Positions 41,281-50,207 of a stretch of DNA of 64,000 nt are shown here, in pieces; within the stretch, counting starts at the first letter, position 1; every line of letters starts with the position of its first letter. The notes beneath the pieces are model-generated. The model was given only the letters and a program-made list of their open reading frames with translations. It did not search any database and was not told the DNA's origin. The stretch spans positions 2,913,835 to 2,977,834 of the forward strand of contig NZ_CP053015.1 of assembly GCF_012979535.1 (NCBI RefSeq), given 5' to 3'. The position numbers and the translations under genes were made by a program. The stretch comes from Sphingomonas lacunae (GTDB lineage: Bacteria > Pseudomonadota > Alphaproteobacteria > Sphingomonadales > Sphingomonadaceae).

Positions 41281-41735
41281 TGCTGCCTTGTCGTTCCCGA
41301 AATACCGTCCGTTTCCGGACAACGCCGCCCTTGTCCTGGCCTGTGTAAGGCCGGGCGTGGACGTTCTTGTTGTTTGGCGGCCCTGCACGGATCGCACCGG
41401 GCACATCGGTTCTAGGGATGGAATCGGCCGCGCCGCAAGAGCAGGGACCGTAAAAAAAATGAAATAAAGGCGTTGACTAGGAAAGCTGCGGCTTTGGTGG
41501 GAAATGGGCAGAAAATGGCCATTTTCCGTACCTGTGGCTTGCTCCATTTTGGCGAGGAGCGTGCGAATCGTGGACTAAGCTGGATTTGCCATCTGCCGCC
41601 ATCGGGGCAACATCGTCATGGCAATGGGTGGTCGCACGGAACAAAACAAAACCGCCGACACACTGTGCCGGCGGTTTGTCACATAGGTTTTTTCCCGCAA
41701 CCGATTCGAAGGCGAATCGGCGGTAGGGAGAACGC
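41281..41735. other. 455-bp dnaA-rpsT intergenic region with AAAATGG/CCATTTT sites
   Basis: No gene and no recognisable DnaA box (TTATCCACA-like) was found. A perfect 16-bp palindrome GAAAATGGCCATTTTC lies at 41511-41526, and further copies of the half-site occur at about 41501-41508 (GAAATGG) and 41544-41550 (CCATTTT), so four related sites fall within about 50 bp. A weak minus-strand promoter (TTGCGG, 18 nt, TAGAAC; 41409-41438) could serve dnaA. An A-tract follows at 41452-41459. The rpsT terminator is at the right end. Confidence 0.5.
41641..41677 (-). terminator. Intrinsic terminator of rpsT
   Basis: Read on the minus strand, AAACCGCCG (41669-41677 complement) pairs perfectly with CGGCGGTTT over a 9-bp stem and continues into TTTTGTTTTGT. 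It lies 59 nt after the rpsT stop. Confidence 0.8.
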
Positions 41736-41999
41736 TTAACCCAGTGCGTTGAGAGCCTTGGTCAGACGCGAATATTTGCGGGCAGCAGTGTTCTTGTGGA
41801 CCACGCCCTTGGCAACGCCGCGCGCCAGTTCAGGCTGCATCGCCGACAGAGCGGTGGCAGCGGTGTCCTTGTCACCAGCCGTCAGGGCCAGCTCCACCTT
41901 GCGAATCAGCGTACGGATACGCGAGACGCGGTTGCGGTTGATCAGCGTGCGGGCCTGGTTGCGACGGATGCGCTTGCGGGCCTGGGGCGTATTGGCCAT
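41736..41999 (-). CDS. rpsT: 30S ribosomal protein S20
   Basis: 87 aa from the ATG at 41999 ([15 protein letters not shown]), normal length. GAGGA lies about 5 nt upstream. Basic helical protein ending [16 protein letters not shown]. The longer open frame to 42605 is not coding. Has its own promoter and terminator. Confidence 0.97.
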   Translation of the reverse strand: MANTPQARKRIRRNQARTLINRNRVSRIRTLIRKVELALTAGDKDTAATALSAMQPELARGVAKGVVHKNTAARKYSRLTKALNALG

Positions 42000-42072
42000 G
42001 AAATCCTCAAATCTCGCGATGTCGAACGAAATAAGGACCGGATTCGCTTCCCCGGCCCTTCCAAGTGCTGGG

Positions 42073-42101
42073 CGCATAGCGGCAGCTTGGGCAAAGGTCA
42101 A
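42073..42101 (-). promoter_or_regulatory. Probable rpsT promoter
   Basis: Minus-strand TTGACC (42096-42101), 17 nt, TATGCG (42073-42078). It lies just after the mutM stop and about 75 nt before the rpsT ATG, so rpsT need not depend on mutM transcription. Confidence 0.6.
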
Positions 42102-42105
42102 CGCT

Positions 42106-42921
42106 TCAGCGCTGGCATTTCCCGCAGAAAAAGGTGGAACGTCCGCCTTGCACCAGTCTTTTGACCGGGGCGTTGCATTGGCGACACGGCTCACCTTCGC
42201 GGCCATAGACGCGCCATTCATGGCTGAAATAGCCCAATTGCCCGTCAGGGTGGACAAAATCACGCAGCGACGACCCACCCGCTGCAATTGCCTGCACCAG
42301 CACCGCCTTGATCGCCTCGACCAGCGCGGCAATCCGCTTTGTCGGCACCTGTCCGGCGGCCTTCGTCGGTGAAATTCCGGCCATGAACAGCGCTTCGCAG
42401 ACATAGATGTTGCCCAGACCGGCGACGATTCGCTGATCAAGCAACAGCGTTTTGACCGGCGCAGACCGCCCCTCAAATGCCGCTGCAAGCTGTCTGGCAT
42501 TGAACGCATCAGACAAGGGTTCCGGTCCCAGCGCAGCAAAGGGGGCAAATCCGGTCTCGGCATCACCGCTGACCAGATCAACCGAACCGAACCGACGCGG
42601 GTCATTGAGCGCCAGCAGCCGACCGGTTCCGGTCTCGATGACCAGATGATCGTGCGTTTCCCCTTCGCTGATATCGGTGCGCCAGCGGCCTGACATGCCG
42701 AGGTGAAAAATCATCACATCGTCGCGATCAGTATGGATCAGGCCATATTTCGCGCGCCGCGACAGCCCGGTCACGGTCGCACCGGTCATCCGCTGGACCA
42801 GATCGACCGGAAAGGGTCGGCGCAGGTCTGCACGGTTGAGGGTCAGGCGCGCAATCCTCTGGCCTTCCAGCAGGGGCATCAATCCGCGAACGGTGGTTTC
42901 AACTTCGGGCAGTTCAGGCAT
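42106..42921 (-). CDS. mutM: Formamidopyrimidine-DNA glycosylase MutM
   Basis: 271 aa. Removes 8-oxoguanine and other oxidised purines. The catalytic N-terminal [14 protein letters not shown] is intact (Pro2, Glu3), RRAKYGL holds the conserved Lys, the helix-two-turn-helix segment reads [20 protein letters not shown], and the C-terminal zinc finger is CRQCNAP...FFCGKC. Divergent from ubiE over 107 nt. Confidence 0.96.
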   Translation of the reverse strand: MPELPEVETTVRGLMPLLEGQRIARLTLNRADLRRPFPVDLVQRMTGATVTGLSRRAKYGLIHTDRDDVMIFHLGMSGRWRTDISEGETHDHLVIETGTGRLLALNDPRRFGSVDLVSGDAETGFAPFAALGPEPLSDAFNARQLAAAFEGRSAPVKTLLLDQRIVAGLGNIYVCEALFMAGISPTKAAGQVPTKRIAALVEAIKAVLVQAIAAGGSSLRDFVHPDGQLGYFSHEWRVYGREGEPCRQCNAPVKRLVQGGRSTFFCGKCQR

Positions 42922-43028
42922 AATATGATACCGCTAGCCGTCCGATGCCCGCGCGTGAAGCCTTGTTAGGCAGCGAACCCTTGGCTAGAGCCGCTGCAAC
43001 TTCTCCCCCGCCCGCCCGGAGCGACTTG

Positions 43029-43772
43029 ATGACCAGCAGCAGCGAAACCGTCTCCTTCGGCTATGAACAGGTCAGCCCCGAGGAAAAGACCCGGCGCGTT
43101 GGCAGTGTCTTCTCCAGTGTCGCCCGCAAATATGACATCATGAACGACGCCATGTCGGGCGGTATGCACCGCCTGTGGAAGGACAGGTTCGTCCGTCGTT
43201 TGAAACCGCGCCGGGGCGAACATATTCTCGACATGGCGGGCGGCACCGGTGACATCGCCTTCCGCATTGCAGAACGCGGCGCTCAAGTAACGGTGTCGGA
43301 CATCAACCCCGATATGCTCGGTGTCGGGATGGAACGGGCCGAAAAGCGCGGCATCCACGGCCTTATCTGGTCCGAACAAAATGCCGAGACGCTGACCTTC
43401 GATGATGCAGCGTTCGACGGCTACACCATCGCCTTTGGTATCCGCAACGTCACCCGCATCGACAAGGCGTTGGCGGAGGCATTCCGCGTTCTCAAACCGG
43501 GTGGGCGTTTCTTCTGCCTAGAATTCTCGACCACCGAATGGCCGGGGTTCAAGGATGTGTACGACGCCTATTCGCACCACCTCGTCCCCCGAATCGGTCA
43601 AGCCATCGCCGGCGACGCCGACAGCTATCGCTACCTCATCGAATCGATCCGAAAGTTCCCTACCATGCCGGAATTCCGGGCGATGATCGAAACCGCCGGC
43701 TTCCGTCACACAAGGGTGGAACCGATCATGGGCGGCCTTGTCGCCATCCACAGCGGTTGGAAAGTCAGCTGA
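43029..43772 (+). CDS. ubiE: Demethylmenaquinone/ubiquinone C-methyltransferase UbiE
   Basis: 247 aa from the ATG at 43029 ([15 protein letters not shown]). SAM-dependent methyltransferase with the family signatures [28 protein letters not shown], and the late [15 protein letters not shown]. Methylates a quinone ring intermediate. Followed by ubiB after 7 nt. Confidence 0.95.
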   Translation: MTSSSETVSFGYEQVSPEEKTRRVGSVFSSVARKYDIMNDAMSGGMHRLWKDRFVRRLKPRRGEHILDMAGGTGDIAFRIAERGAQVTVSDINPDMLGVGMERAEKRGIHGLIWSEQNAETLTFDDAAFDGYTIAFGIRNVTRIDKALAEAFRVLKPGGRFFCLEFSTTEWPGFKDVYDAYSHHLVPRIGQAIAGDADSYRYLIESIRKFPTMPEFRAMIETAGFRHTRVEPIMGGLVAIHSGWKVS

Positions 43773-43779
43773 GCTCGGC

Positions 43780-45330
43780 ATGACCCGCCCTGCCACCCAC
43801 ATATGGCGCCTGCTCAAATGGGGCCGCACGCTCGCTCGCCATGGCGCTTTGCGTGGCATCGAGGAGTCGCTAACCACACCCGCACCGGTCCGCCGCCTGG
43901 CGCGTATCGCTCGCTTCGGTGCCAGCCAGCCGCTGGTACCCGATTATGCCAGCGCATTCCGCGCCATTGGCCCGGCGGCGATCAAGCTGGGGCAGACGCT
44001 CGCCACCCGCCCTGATCTGGTGGGGGAGGAGGCGGCCAACAACCTCCTCTCGCTGCAGGACGCCCTGCCACCCGTTCCCTTCGCCGAGGTTCGCCCGCAT
44101 ATCGAGGCGGCTCTCGGCAAGCCGCTTGAAGAGCTTTACGCCAGCTTCAACGAAGACCCCATCGGCTCCGCCTCGGTGGCGCAAGTCTATCGTGCAACAA
44201 CGCCTGACGGCCGCGATGTCGCGGTCAAGGTGCTGCGCCCCGGCGTCAAGGCCAAGTTCGCCCGCGATATCGACACGTATGAATGGGCTGCCGCCCACCT
44301 CGAAGCCTTTGGCGGAGAGGCCGCACGCCTCCGCCCGCGCCTTGTCATCGCCAATTTCAAACGCTGGACCAACAATGAGCTGGACCTGCGCCGCGAAGCG
44401 GCTTCCGCCTCCGAGTTGGCAGAGGCTGCCGAAGCGCTCACCGGCTATCATGTGCCGGCTATCGACTGGGACCGCACCTGTGGCAGCGTGATGACGCTCG
44501 AGTGGATTGACGGCATCAAGATCGCCGATCGCGACGCACTGGTCGCTGCTGGCCATGATGTCACCGAGCTGGCCAGCCGCCTGGTCAATGCCTTTCTCCG
44601 TCAGGCCATTTCCGACGGCTTCTTCCATGCCGACATGCATCAGGGCAACCTCCTCGTCCGCCCCGATGGCACCATCACCGCCATCGATTTCGGCATCATG
44701 GGCCGCATCAACCGCAAGGCCCGCACCTGGCTCGCCGAAATCCTCTATGGCCTGATCACCGGCAATTACCGCCGCGTCGCCGAAATCCATTTCGAGGCGC
44801 AATATGTGCCGGCGCACCATAATCTGGACGAGTTCGCCACCGCCCTGCGTGCCGTGGGCGAGCCAATGCGCGGCAAATCGGTCAAGGAACTGTCGGTCGG
44901 GCAGATGCTCGACGGGCTTTTCGCCATCACCCGCGATTTCGACATGCAGACCCAGCCGCACCTCTTGCTGCTGCAAAAAACGATGGTCATGGTCGAGGGT
45001 GTCGCCACCCGGCTCGATCCCGACATCAACATGTGGGACGTCTCCGGCCCCTATATCAGCAACTGGATCCGCGACGAACTGGGCCCGGAGGCGCAACTGG
45101 CCGACCGGCTCATAGAAGCCAGCCGCACCCTCGCGCGCCTGCCTGATCTCGTCCGCCGCATCGAAGATGCCTATCCGCCCAAGGGCGCCGCGCCACCACC
45201 GCCGCCGCTGCCCGACGTGCCGCTGATGTGGGAACGGCGCGGTCGCTCGACAGCTTGGGGCCATGCCCTCACCGCTCTCGCCGGTGCGGCGGCTGGCGCT
45301 GGTGGCCTGTGGTTGTGGCTGAGCCTGTGA
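43780..45330 (+). CDS. ubiB: Ubiquinone biosynthesis protein UbiB (ABC1/ADCK family)
   Basis: 516 aa from the ATG at 43780. Atypical kinase-like ATPase supporting ubiquinone synthesis. The diagnostic KxGQ motif appears in AIKLGQTLATRPDLV, the Ala-rich nucleotide loop as SASVAQVYRA, VAVKVLRPG, HADMHQGNLLVRPDG and IDFGIMGRI. Two C-terminal hydrophobic segments (ALTALAGAAAGAGGLWLWLSL) anchor it to the membrane. The conserved neighbour coaBC is separated from it by the ccdAB module. Confidence 0.95.
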   Translation: MTRPATHIWRLLKWGRTLARHGALRGIEESLTTPAPVRRLARIARFGASQPLVPDYASAFRAIGPAAIKLGQTLATRPDLVGEEAANNLLSLQDALPPVPFAEVRPHIEAALGKPLEELYASFNEDPIGSASVAQVYRATTPDGRDVAVKVLRPGVKAKFARDIDTYEWAAAHLEAFGGEAARLRPRLVIANFKRWTNNELDLRREAASASELAEAAEALTGYHVPAIDWDRTCGSVMTLEWIDGIKIADRDALVAAGHDVTELASRLVNAFLRQAISDGFFHADMHQGNLLVRPDGTITAIDFGIMGRINRKARTWLAEILYGLITGNYRRVAEIHFEAQYVPAHHNLDEFATALRAVGEPMRGKSVKELSVGQMLDGLFAITRDFDMQTQPHLLLLQKTMVMVEGVATRLDPDINMWDVSGPYISNWIRDELGPEAQLADRLIEASRTLARLPDLVRRIEDAYPPKGAAPPPPPLPDVPLMWERRGRSTAWGHALTALAGAAAGAGGLWLWLSL

Positions 45331-45350
45331 GACTTGCCCCAGCCCCTGAT

Positions 45351-45369
45351 TGCGCATAATCTATGCGCA
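45351..45369 (+). promoter_or_regulatory. ccdAB promoter/operator palindrome
   Basis: TGCGCAT (45351-45357), 5-nt spacer, ATGCGCA (45363-45369), a perfect inverted repeat. A CATAAT -10-like hexamer (45355-45360) lies within it, with TTGCCC at 45334 as a weak -35. Typical of autorepression by a toxin-antitoxin complex. Confidence 0.6.
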
Positions 45370-45382
45370 TAGGAGATGCGCC

Positions 45383-45628
45383 ATGAACCGCCCCTTAAAA
45401 CCCGCATCGCCAAAGCGGGCGACCAACGTCACATTGAGCCAGGACCTTGTCGAAGAAGCCAAGGCTCTCGGCATTAATCTCTCGCAGGCATGCGAAGCGG
45501 GCCTGGCAGAGCGGGTTGCCGATGCCAGAGCGGAACATTGGAAGCGTGAGAACAAGGAGGCGATCGCCTCTTGGAATCGTTATGTTCAGGAAAACGGCAT
45601 GCCTTATGACGAGTTTCGTCAGGGCTGA
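45383..45628 (+). CDS. ccdA: CcdA-type antitoxin
   Basis: 81 aa from the ATG at 45383, with AGGAG 7 nt upstream. N-terminal ribbon-helix-helix DNA-binding part (KRATNVTLSQDLVEEAKALGINLSQACEAGL) and a charged C-terminal tail with WKRENKEAIASWNRYVQENGMP, the typical CcdA toxin-binding end. Represses its own promoter together with CcdB. Stop overlaps the toxin start as TGATG. Confidence 0.92.
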   Translation: MNRPLKPASPKRATNVTLSQDLVEEAKALGINLSQACEAGLAERVADARAEHWKRENKEAIASWNRYVQENGMPYDEFRQG

Positions 45629-45924
45629 TGGCACAGTTTGACGTCTATGCAGGCGCGCGCGGTCGCGGCTACTTGCTGGATTGCCAAGCCAAGGTGATGA
45701 AAGATCTGGGATCGCGTGTCGTTATTCCTCTCTTGCCGATAAATGATGTAACGCTCATCCCCCGGTTACACCCGACCTTCACCGTCGAAGGTCGGGAACA
45801 TGTGATGGCGACTCACCTCATATTCGCCATCCCGGCTGAACGACTGGGGCCCACCGTGCTTTCCTTGGAACAGCATCGCTTCGACATTCTCAACGCAATC
45901 GACATGCTGTTTTCGGGTTTCTGA
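45628..45924 (+). CDS. ccdB: CcdB-type toxin (DNA gyrase poison family)
   Basis: 98 aa, family length. Start AQFDVYAG, LLDCQAKVMKDLGSRVVIPLLP, and the C-terminal SLEQHRFDILNAIDMLFSGF, where the last residues of F-plasmid CcdB contact GyrA (WGI there, SGF here). The Trp near the end is replaced, which might weaken gyrase poisoning, but chromosomal relatives vary. 4 nt before coaBC. Confidence 0.9.
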   Translation: MAQFDVYAGARGRGYLLDCQAKVMKDLGSRVVIPLLPINDVTLIPRLHPTFTVEGREHVMATHLIFAIPAERLGPTVLSLEQHRFDILNAIDMLFSGF

Positions 45925-45928
45925 CATC

Positions 45929-47167
45929 ATGACCTCACCCCGCATCCTGCTCATCATCGGCGGCGGTATTGCCGCTTACAAGAGCTGCGAGCTCGTCCGC
46001 CTGCTGCGCAAACAGGACATGGCCGTCACCTGCGTCCTGACAGATGGCGGCGCGCAATTCGTCACGCCTTTGAGCCTCGCGGCCCTGTCGGAGAACAAGG
46101 TCTATACCGCCCTGTTCGACCTCAAGGATGAGGTCGAGATGGGCCATATCCAGCTCAGCCGCCAGGCCGACCTTGTCGTCGTCTGCCCGGCGACGGCAGA
46201 CTTGCTCGCGCGCATGGCCGGCGGCCTTGCCAATGATCTCGCCACCACCCTGCTGCTCGCCACCGACAAGCCCGTCCTCGCCGTCCCGGCGATGAATGTG
46301 CGCATGTGGCTGCACCCCGCCACCCAGCGCAATGTCGCCACGCTCAAGGGCGATGGCATCAGCATCATGGACCCTGACGAAGGCGCCATGGCCTGCGGCG
46401 AGTTCGGCCCCGGCCGCCTGCCCGAGCCCGAGGCGATAGCCGCGCGGATAAGCCATGAGCTGCAACAGGCCAAGGGTGCCGCCGCCTTCACCAGCCAGCC
46501 GGATTTCTCCGAAGACAATCACCGCCCGCTCTACGGCAAGCATATCCTCATCACCGCCGGCCCGACGCATGAGCCCATCGATCCGGTGCGCTACATCGCC
46601 AACCGGTCGAGCGGCAAACAGGGCTATGCCATCGCCGCCGCCGCAGCGGATGCGGGCGCAAAGGTCACGCTCGTCTCTGGCCCGGTCAACCTGCCGACCC
46701 CGCCCGGCGTCACCCGCGTCGATGTCGAGAGCGCGCGGGAAATGGCCGCCGCCGTCGATGCCGCCCTGCCCGCTGACGCCGCGATCATGGTCGCCGCCGT
46801 CGCCGACTGGCGCGCTGCCGAAGCGGCTGACAAAAAGATCAAGAAAGACGGCAGCGGCAATGTCCCGCCGCTCGCGCTAGCCGAAAATCCGGATATATTG
46901 GCGACCCTCGCCAAGTCGCCGAAGCGCCCGCCGTTGCTCATCGGCTTTGCCGCCGAAACCAATGATGTCATCGCCCATGCCCAGGCCAAGCTGGCGCGCA
47001 AGGGCTGTGACTGGATCATCGCCAATGATGTCGCCGCCGATCCGATGGGCGGCGATGCCAACCGTGTTCACCTCGTCACCGCCAGCGGTGTCGACAGTTG
47101 GGATCGCCTGCCCAAGGATGCAGTCGCCCGCCAGATCATCGCAAAGGTTGCCGATGCCCTCCGATAA
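45929..47167 (+). CDS. coaBC: Bifunctional phosphopantothenoylcysteine decarboxylase/ligase
   Basis: 412 aa. Essential CoA synthesis enzyme. N-terminal flavin-dependent decarboxylase: [48 protein letters not shown], and [14 protein letters not shown]-terminal CTP-dependent ligase: [40 protein letters not shown], and ANDV. Overlaps dut by 14 nt. Confidence 0.96.
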   Translation: MTSPRILLIIGGGIAAYKSCELVRLLRKQDMAVTCVLTDGGAQFVTPLSLAALSENKVYTALFDLKDEVEMGHIQLSRQADLVVVCPATADLLARMAGGLANDLATTLLLATDKPVLAVPAMNVRMWLHPATQRNVATLKGDGISIMDPDEGAMACGEFGPGRLPEPEAIAARISHELQQAKGAAAFTSQPDFSEDNHRPLYGKHILITAGPTHEPIDPVRYIANRSSGKQGYAIAAAAADAGAKVTLVSGPVNLPTPPGVTRVDVESAREMAAAVDAALPADAAIMVAAVADWRAAEAADKKIKKDGSGNVPPLALAENPDILATLAKSPKRPPLLIGFAAETNDVIAHAQAKLARKGCDWIIANDVAADPMGGDANRVHLVTASGVDSWDRLPKDAVARQIIAKVADALR

Positions 47168-47624
47168 CGCGCCCACTCCGCTCCCGGACGTTCCCATCCG
47201 TATCAAGCGGCTGCCCAATTCAGGTGGCCTGCCCCTGCCTGCTTATGCGACCGATGGCGCTGCCGGGATGGACATTGTCGCGGCGGAATCGCTCACCCTG
47301 CGCCCCGGCGCCCGCGCTGCCGTCGCCACCGGCATAGCCCTCGCCATTCCGGCCGGCTGGGAAGTGCAGGTCCGCCCGCGTTCCGGCCTAGCGCTCAAGA
47401 ATGGCATCACCTGCCTCAACACGCCCGGCACCATCGACAGCGATTATCGCGGCGAAGTGAAGGTGATCCTCGCCAACCTCTCCGACGAATATTTCGAAGT
47501 CAAACGCGGCGAACGCATCGCGCAACTCGTACCCGCGCAGGTCCAACGGGCCCTCCTCATCGAGGTGGAAGAGCTCGATGACACAAAACGCGGCAGCGGC
47601 GGCTTCGGCTCGACGGGGCGGTGA
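47154..47624 (+). CDS. dut: Deoxyuridine 5'-triphosphate nucleotidohydrolase
   Basis: 156 aa from the ATG at 47154. Trimeric dUTPase. The five family motifs are present: [45 protein letters not shown] and [10 protein letters not shown]. Keeps uracil out of DNA and makes dUMP. Its stop overlaps a GTG start of the next gene (GTGA). Confidence 0.95.
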   Translation: MPSDNAPTPLPDVPIRIKRLPNSGGLPLPAYATDGAAGMDIVAAESLTLRPGARAAVATGIALAIPAGWEVQVRPRSGLALKNGITCLNTPGTIDSDYRGEVKVILANLSDEYFEVKRGERIAQLVPAQVQRALLIEVEELDDTKRGSGGFGSTGR

Positions 47625-48019
47625 ATTCCCTGTTCTTCCTGCTGCTCGCGATGGCGGGCACCGATGGCGAGGCTCAACCCGCGCCCGCCGCACCGGCGTG
47701 GCCGTTCAGTGCCTCGGTCGAGACAATCTTGACGAGCGCGGGGACGGCGGCGAACGGCGTCACCTGTCCGCAGACCCGGCTCGAGCTTCGCCTCAGCTGG
47801 ACGCAGACTCCCGATGGCGAACGGCGTGACATTGAGAGCGACACGCTCGCGCCGCCGTTTGGTGAAAATAATCACCACGCCTGCCCGGCGTTGGAGTTGG
47901 CCAGCACCATCTGGCTGCGCGGCCTGCCCGCTTCGATGTTGACGCCGGTGGAAAGCAACACCCGTCGGCAGCATGTCGTCACTATCACCCTGCCGCCCGT
48001 CGGCACCGCAACCAAATGA
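47621..48019 (+). CDS. Small predicted secreted protein, unknown function
   Basis: 132 aa, GTG start sharing bases with the dut stop. A short hydrophobic N-terminus ([12 protein letters not shown]) suggests export. The rest has three Cys ([15 protein letters not shown] region) and no family I recognise. It is joined by overlaps on both sides (GTGA with dut, ATGA with the ThiF-type gene), which supports that it is expressed. Confidence 0.6.
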   Translation: MNSLFFLLLAMAGTDGEAQPAPAAPAWPFSASVETILTSAGTAANGVTCPQTRLELRLSWTQTPDGERRDIESDTLAPPFGENNHHACPALELASTIWLRGLPASMLTPVESNTRRQHVVTITLPPVGTATK

Positions 48020-48771
48020 CGCTTACCGACGAAGAACTGGACCGCTACGCCCGCCACATCGTCCTGCGCGAAGTTGGCGGCGCGGGTCAGCTCAAGCTCA
48101 AGGCGGGCAAGATCCTCGTCATCGGTGCGGGCGGCATTGGCAGCGCCGTCCTCCCCGCCCTCGCTGCCGCCGGCGTCGGCCTGCTGCGCATGGCTGACGA
48201 TGATGTGGTGAGCCTCAGCAACCTGCAACGCCAGACGCTGTTCACCACCGCCGATATCGGCCAGCCCAAGGTCGCCGTCGCGGCGCAGCGCCTGACCGCG
48301 CTCAACCCGCACGTCACGCTCGATCTTCACCCTACGCGCGTCACTGCTGCCAACCTCCCCGCGCTGATCGACGGCATGGATGTCGTCATCGACGGCAGCG
48401 ACAATTTCGCCACCCGCCTCGCCGTGTCCGATGCCGCCACCGCCGCGCAAGTCCCGCTCGTCTCCGCGGCAATCAGCCAGTTTCAGGGGCAGATCGGCAC
48501 CTTTAGGGGCTGGCTTCCCGATGCCCCCTGCTACCGCTGCTTTGTCGGCGATGCGCATGATCCCGAAGAGTGCGACACCTGCGCCGAACAGGGGGTGCTT
48601 GGCGCGATGGTCACAATGGTCGGCGGCTTTGCCGCGATGGAGGCGATGCGCGTCCTGATTGGCTTTGGCGACAGCCCGATGGGCAGGCTGCACATCCTTG
48701 ATGGGTTGGCGCCGGGTTGGCGGACAATCAGATTGCCGAAAGACCCGGGCTGCTCGGCCTGTGGATCATAG
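48016..48771 (+). CDS. moeB: ThiF/MoeB/HesA family adenylyltransferase
   Basis: 251 aa E1-like enzyme that adenylates the C-terminus of a sulfur-carrier protein (MoaD or ThiS). Start LTDEELDRYARHIVLREVGGAGQ, ATP loop VIGAGGIGSAVLPALAAAGVG, NLQRQTLF, DGSDNFATRLAVSDA. Zinc pairs CYRC and CSAC. The Cys-containing loop reads ECDTCAEQGVLG. Whether it serves molybdopterin or thiamine synthesis cannot be decided from the neighbours. Its end overlaps the convergent sirtuin gene by 6 nt. Confidence 0.9.
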   Translation: MTLTDEELDRYARHIVLREVGGAGQLKLKAGKILVIGAGGIGSAVLPALAAAGVGLLRMADDDVVSLSNLQRQTLFTTADIGQPKVAVAAQRLTALNPHVTLDLHPTRVTAANLPALIDGMDVVIDGSDNFATRLAVSDAATAAQVPLVSAAISQFQGQIGTFRGWLPDAPCYRCFVGDAHDPEECDTCAEQGVLGAMVTMVGGFAAMEAMRVLIGFGDSPMGRLHILDGLAPGWRTIRLPKDPGCSACGS

Positions 48772-49485
48772 CGCAGCCAGCACCTCATCCACCCACGCGG
48801 GCACCAGCGCCGTCGCCGGACCGTGCCGCGCCTCATCGAACCAGCGGCTGCCCTGACTGGGCTCAAGGTTGAGTTCGAGCGTCGCCGCGCCTGCCTCGCG
48901 GGCCTGTTTGACCAGACCGGCCGCCGGATAGACGGCCCCTGATGTGCCGATCGAAACGAACAGGTCGGTACGGGCGACCGCGTTGAAAATCTCGCCCATG
49001 CGATAGGGCATTTCCCCGAACCAGACGATGTCGGGCCTGAGACTCCCCGGCATGGCGCAGGTGGGACAGGCGGGCCGGTCGATCAGCGTCCCGCGCCAAT
49101 GGTGCCGCGAGTCACACGTCATGCACCATGCTTTCAGATGCTCGCCATGCATATGGATCAACCGCCGGGCGCCGGCGCGTTCGTGCAGGTCGTCGACATT
49201 TTGCGTGATGATGGTCAGCTCGCCAGGCCAATGGGCGTCGAGCCGCGCCAGCGCCTCGTGCGCGGCATTGGGTTCGACTTCCTGTATCCGCGCGCGCCGC
49301 ATGTCATAGAAACGCAGGACAAGCTCAGGGTCGCGGGCAAAGGCCTCCGGGGTCGCGACATCCTCGACGCGGTGCTGCTCCCACAGGCCGCCACCGTCGC
49401 GGAACGTGTCGATACCGCTCTCTGCACTGACCCCGGCACCGGTCAGGATGACGATGGAGCGCGGGCGCTGCCTCCCCTCGCTCAT
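48766..49485 (-). CDS. cobB: NAD-dependent protein deacylase (sirtuin)
   Basis: 239 aa Sir2-family enzyme. NAD site GAGVSAESGIDTFRD, TQNVDDLHERAG, catalytic His in HMHGEHLKAWC, zinc finger CMTC...CPTC, and GTSGAVYPAAGL. FYDMRRAR contains the YxxR pair of class III (SIRT5-like) sirtuins, so removal of succinyl/malonyl as well as acetyl groups is likely. Start overlaps the stop of the upstream TetR gene (ATGA), so the two form one unit. Confidence 0.92.
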   Translation of the reverse strand: MSEGRQRPRSIVILTGAGVSAESGIDTFRDGGGLWEQHRVEDVATPEAFARDPELVLRFYDMRRARIQEVEPNAAHEALARLDAHWPGELTIITQNVDDLHERAGARRLIHMHGEHLKAWCMTCDSRHHWRGTLIDRPACPTCAMPGSLRPDIVWFGEMPYRMGEIFNAVARTDLFVSIGTSGAVYPAAGLVKQAREAGAATLELNLEPSQGSRWFDEARHGPATALVPAWVDEVLAAL

Positions 49486-50099
49486 CCCCGCATCCTTTCC
49501 GCCAATCCGGCGATCACCCGGTCGATCATCTCGTCCTCAAGTTCAATCTGTTCGTCGAGGGTCAGTGTCGCGAGGCCATGCACCAATCCCCAGCACCGCA
49601 GGGCGGTTGCCCTCTTGTCGTCCTCCGAAGCGCCCGGCGGGGCCATGTCATTCACCGCACGGCGCAGATCAGCCATCGCCGGGTGGGCTTTCTCAATCGG
49701 CAGGTCCAGCTGGTCACCACGCGGCGCGGCCTTCCACATCAGCCTGAACAGCTCGGGATTGATGATCGCAAAACGGACATAGGCGGCACCGCTGGCGCAA
49801 AAGGCTGCCAGAGCACCCTGCCCCGCCGCTGCGCAGGACGCTGCCTGTTGCGCCGCTGCCATCCGGTCGAACCCGGCCAGAGCCAGCGCCGCAAGCAATG
49901 CCTCCTTGTCCGGAAAGTGCCGATAGACGGCCGTCGCGCTGACGCCCGCCTCGCGGGCAAGGGCGCGGAGCGACAGCGCATCGGCACTGCCAAGGCGCAG
50001 TGCATCGAGGCCAGCGGCGATCAGCGCCGATCGAAGGTCGCCATGGTGATAGGACCGCTCGGCCGCGGCAATGTTGACACTGTTATCATGTGCGGTCAT
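49482..50099 (-). CDS. TetR-family transcriptional regulator
   Basis: 205 aa. N-terminal helix-turn-helix: ALSLRALAREAGVSATAVYRHFPDKEALLAALALAGF. The C-terminal domain (ELFRLMWKAAPR, RCWGLVHGLATLTLDEQ) has the WHG-type pattern. Divergent from the carotenoid-oxygenase-family gene over 108 nt, so likely controls it and itself. Two related imperfect palindromes sit over its own start (50073-50114). Confidence 0.9.
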   Translation of the reverse strand: MTAHDNSVNIAAAERSYHHGDLRSALIAAGLDALRLGSADALSLRALAREAGVSATAVYRHFPDKEALLAALALAGFDRMAAAQQAASCAAAGQGALAAFCASGAAYVRFAIINPELFRLMWKAAPRGDQLDLPIEKAHPAMADLRRAVNDMAPPGASEDDKRATALRCWGLVHGLATLTLDEQIELEDEMIDRVIAGLAERMRG

Positions 50100-50114
50100 G
50101 TTGATGCTGTAAAC
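50073..50114. promoter_or_regulatory. Candidate TetR operator: two spaced repeats
   Basis: GTTGACACTGTTATC (50073-50087) and GTTGATGCTGTAAAC (50100-50114) are related 15-mers, starts 27 bp apart, each imperfectly palindromic. The first lies within the first codons of tetR, the second immediately before its ATG. The spacing and the divergent layout suit a dimer-of-dimers regulator. Confidence 0.4.
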
Positions 50115-50207
50115 ATATCCGGACCGAGTCGCAAACCCGCTCTACCTGGCCCTCCACTTCATGCCGCCCGAGCCCAAACGACCAACCGGAACCCGAGGAG
50201 CAGAGTA

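Noticed and set aside
41281..41735. Chromosome origin next to dnaA
   Set aside because: No cluster of DnaA boxes or long AT-rich unwinding region is visible, and the origin in related bacteria need not lie beside dnaA.
43870..45357. Minus-strand 495-residue ORF
   Set aside because: Antisense to ubiB; no homology pattern.
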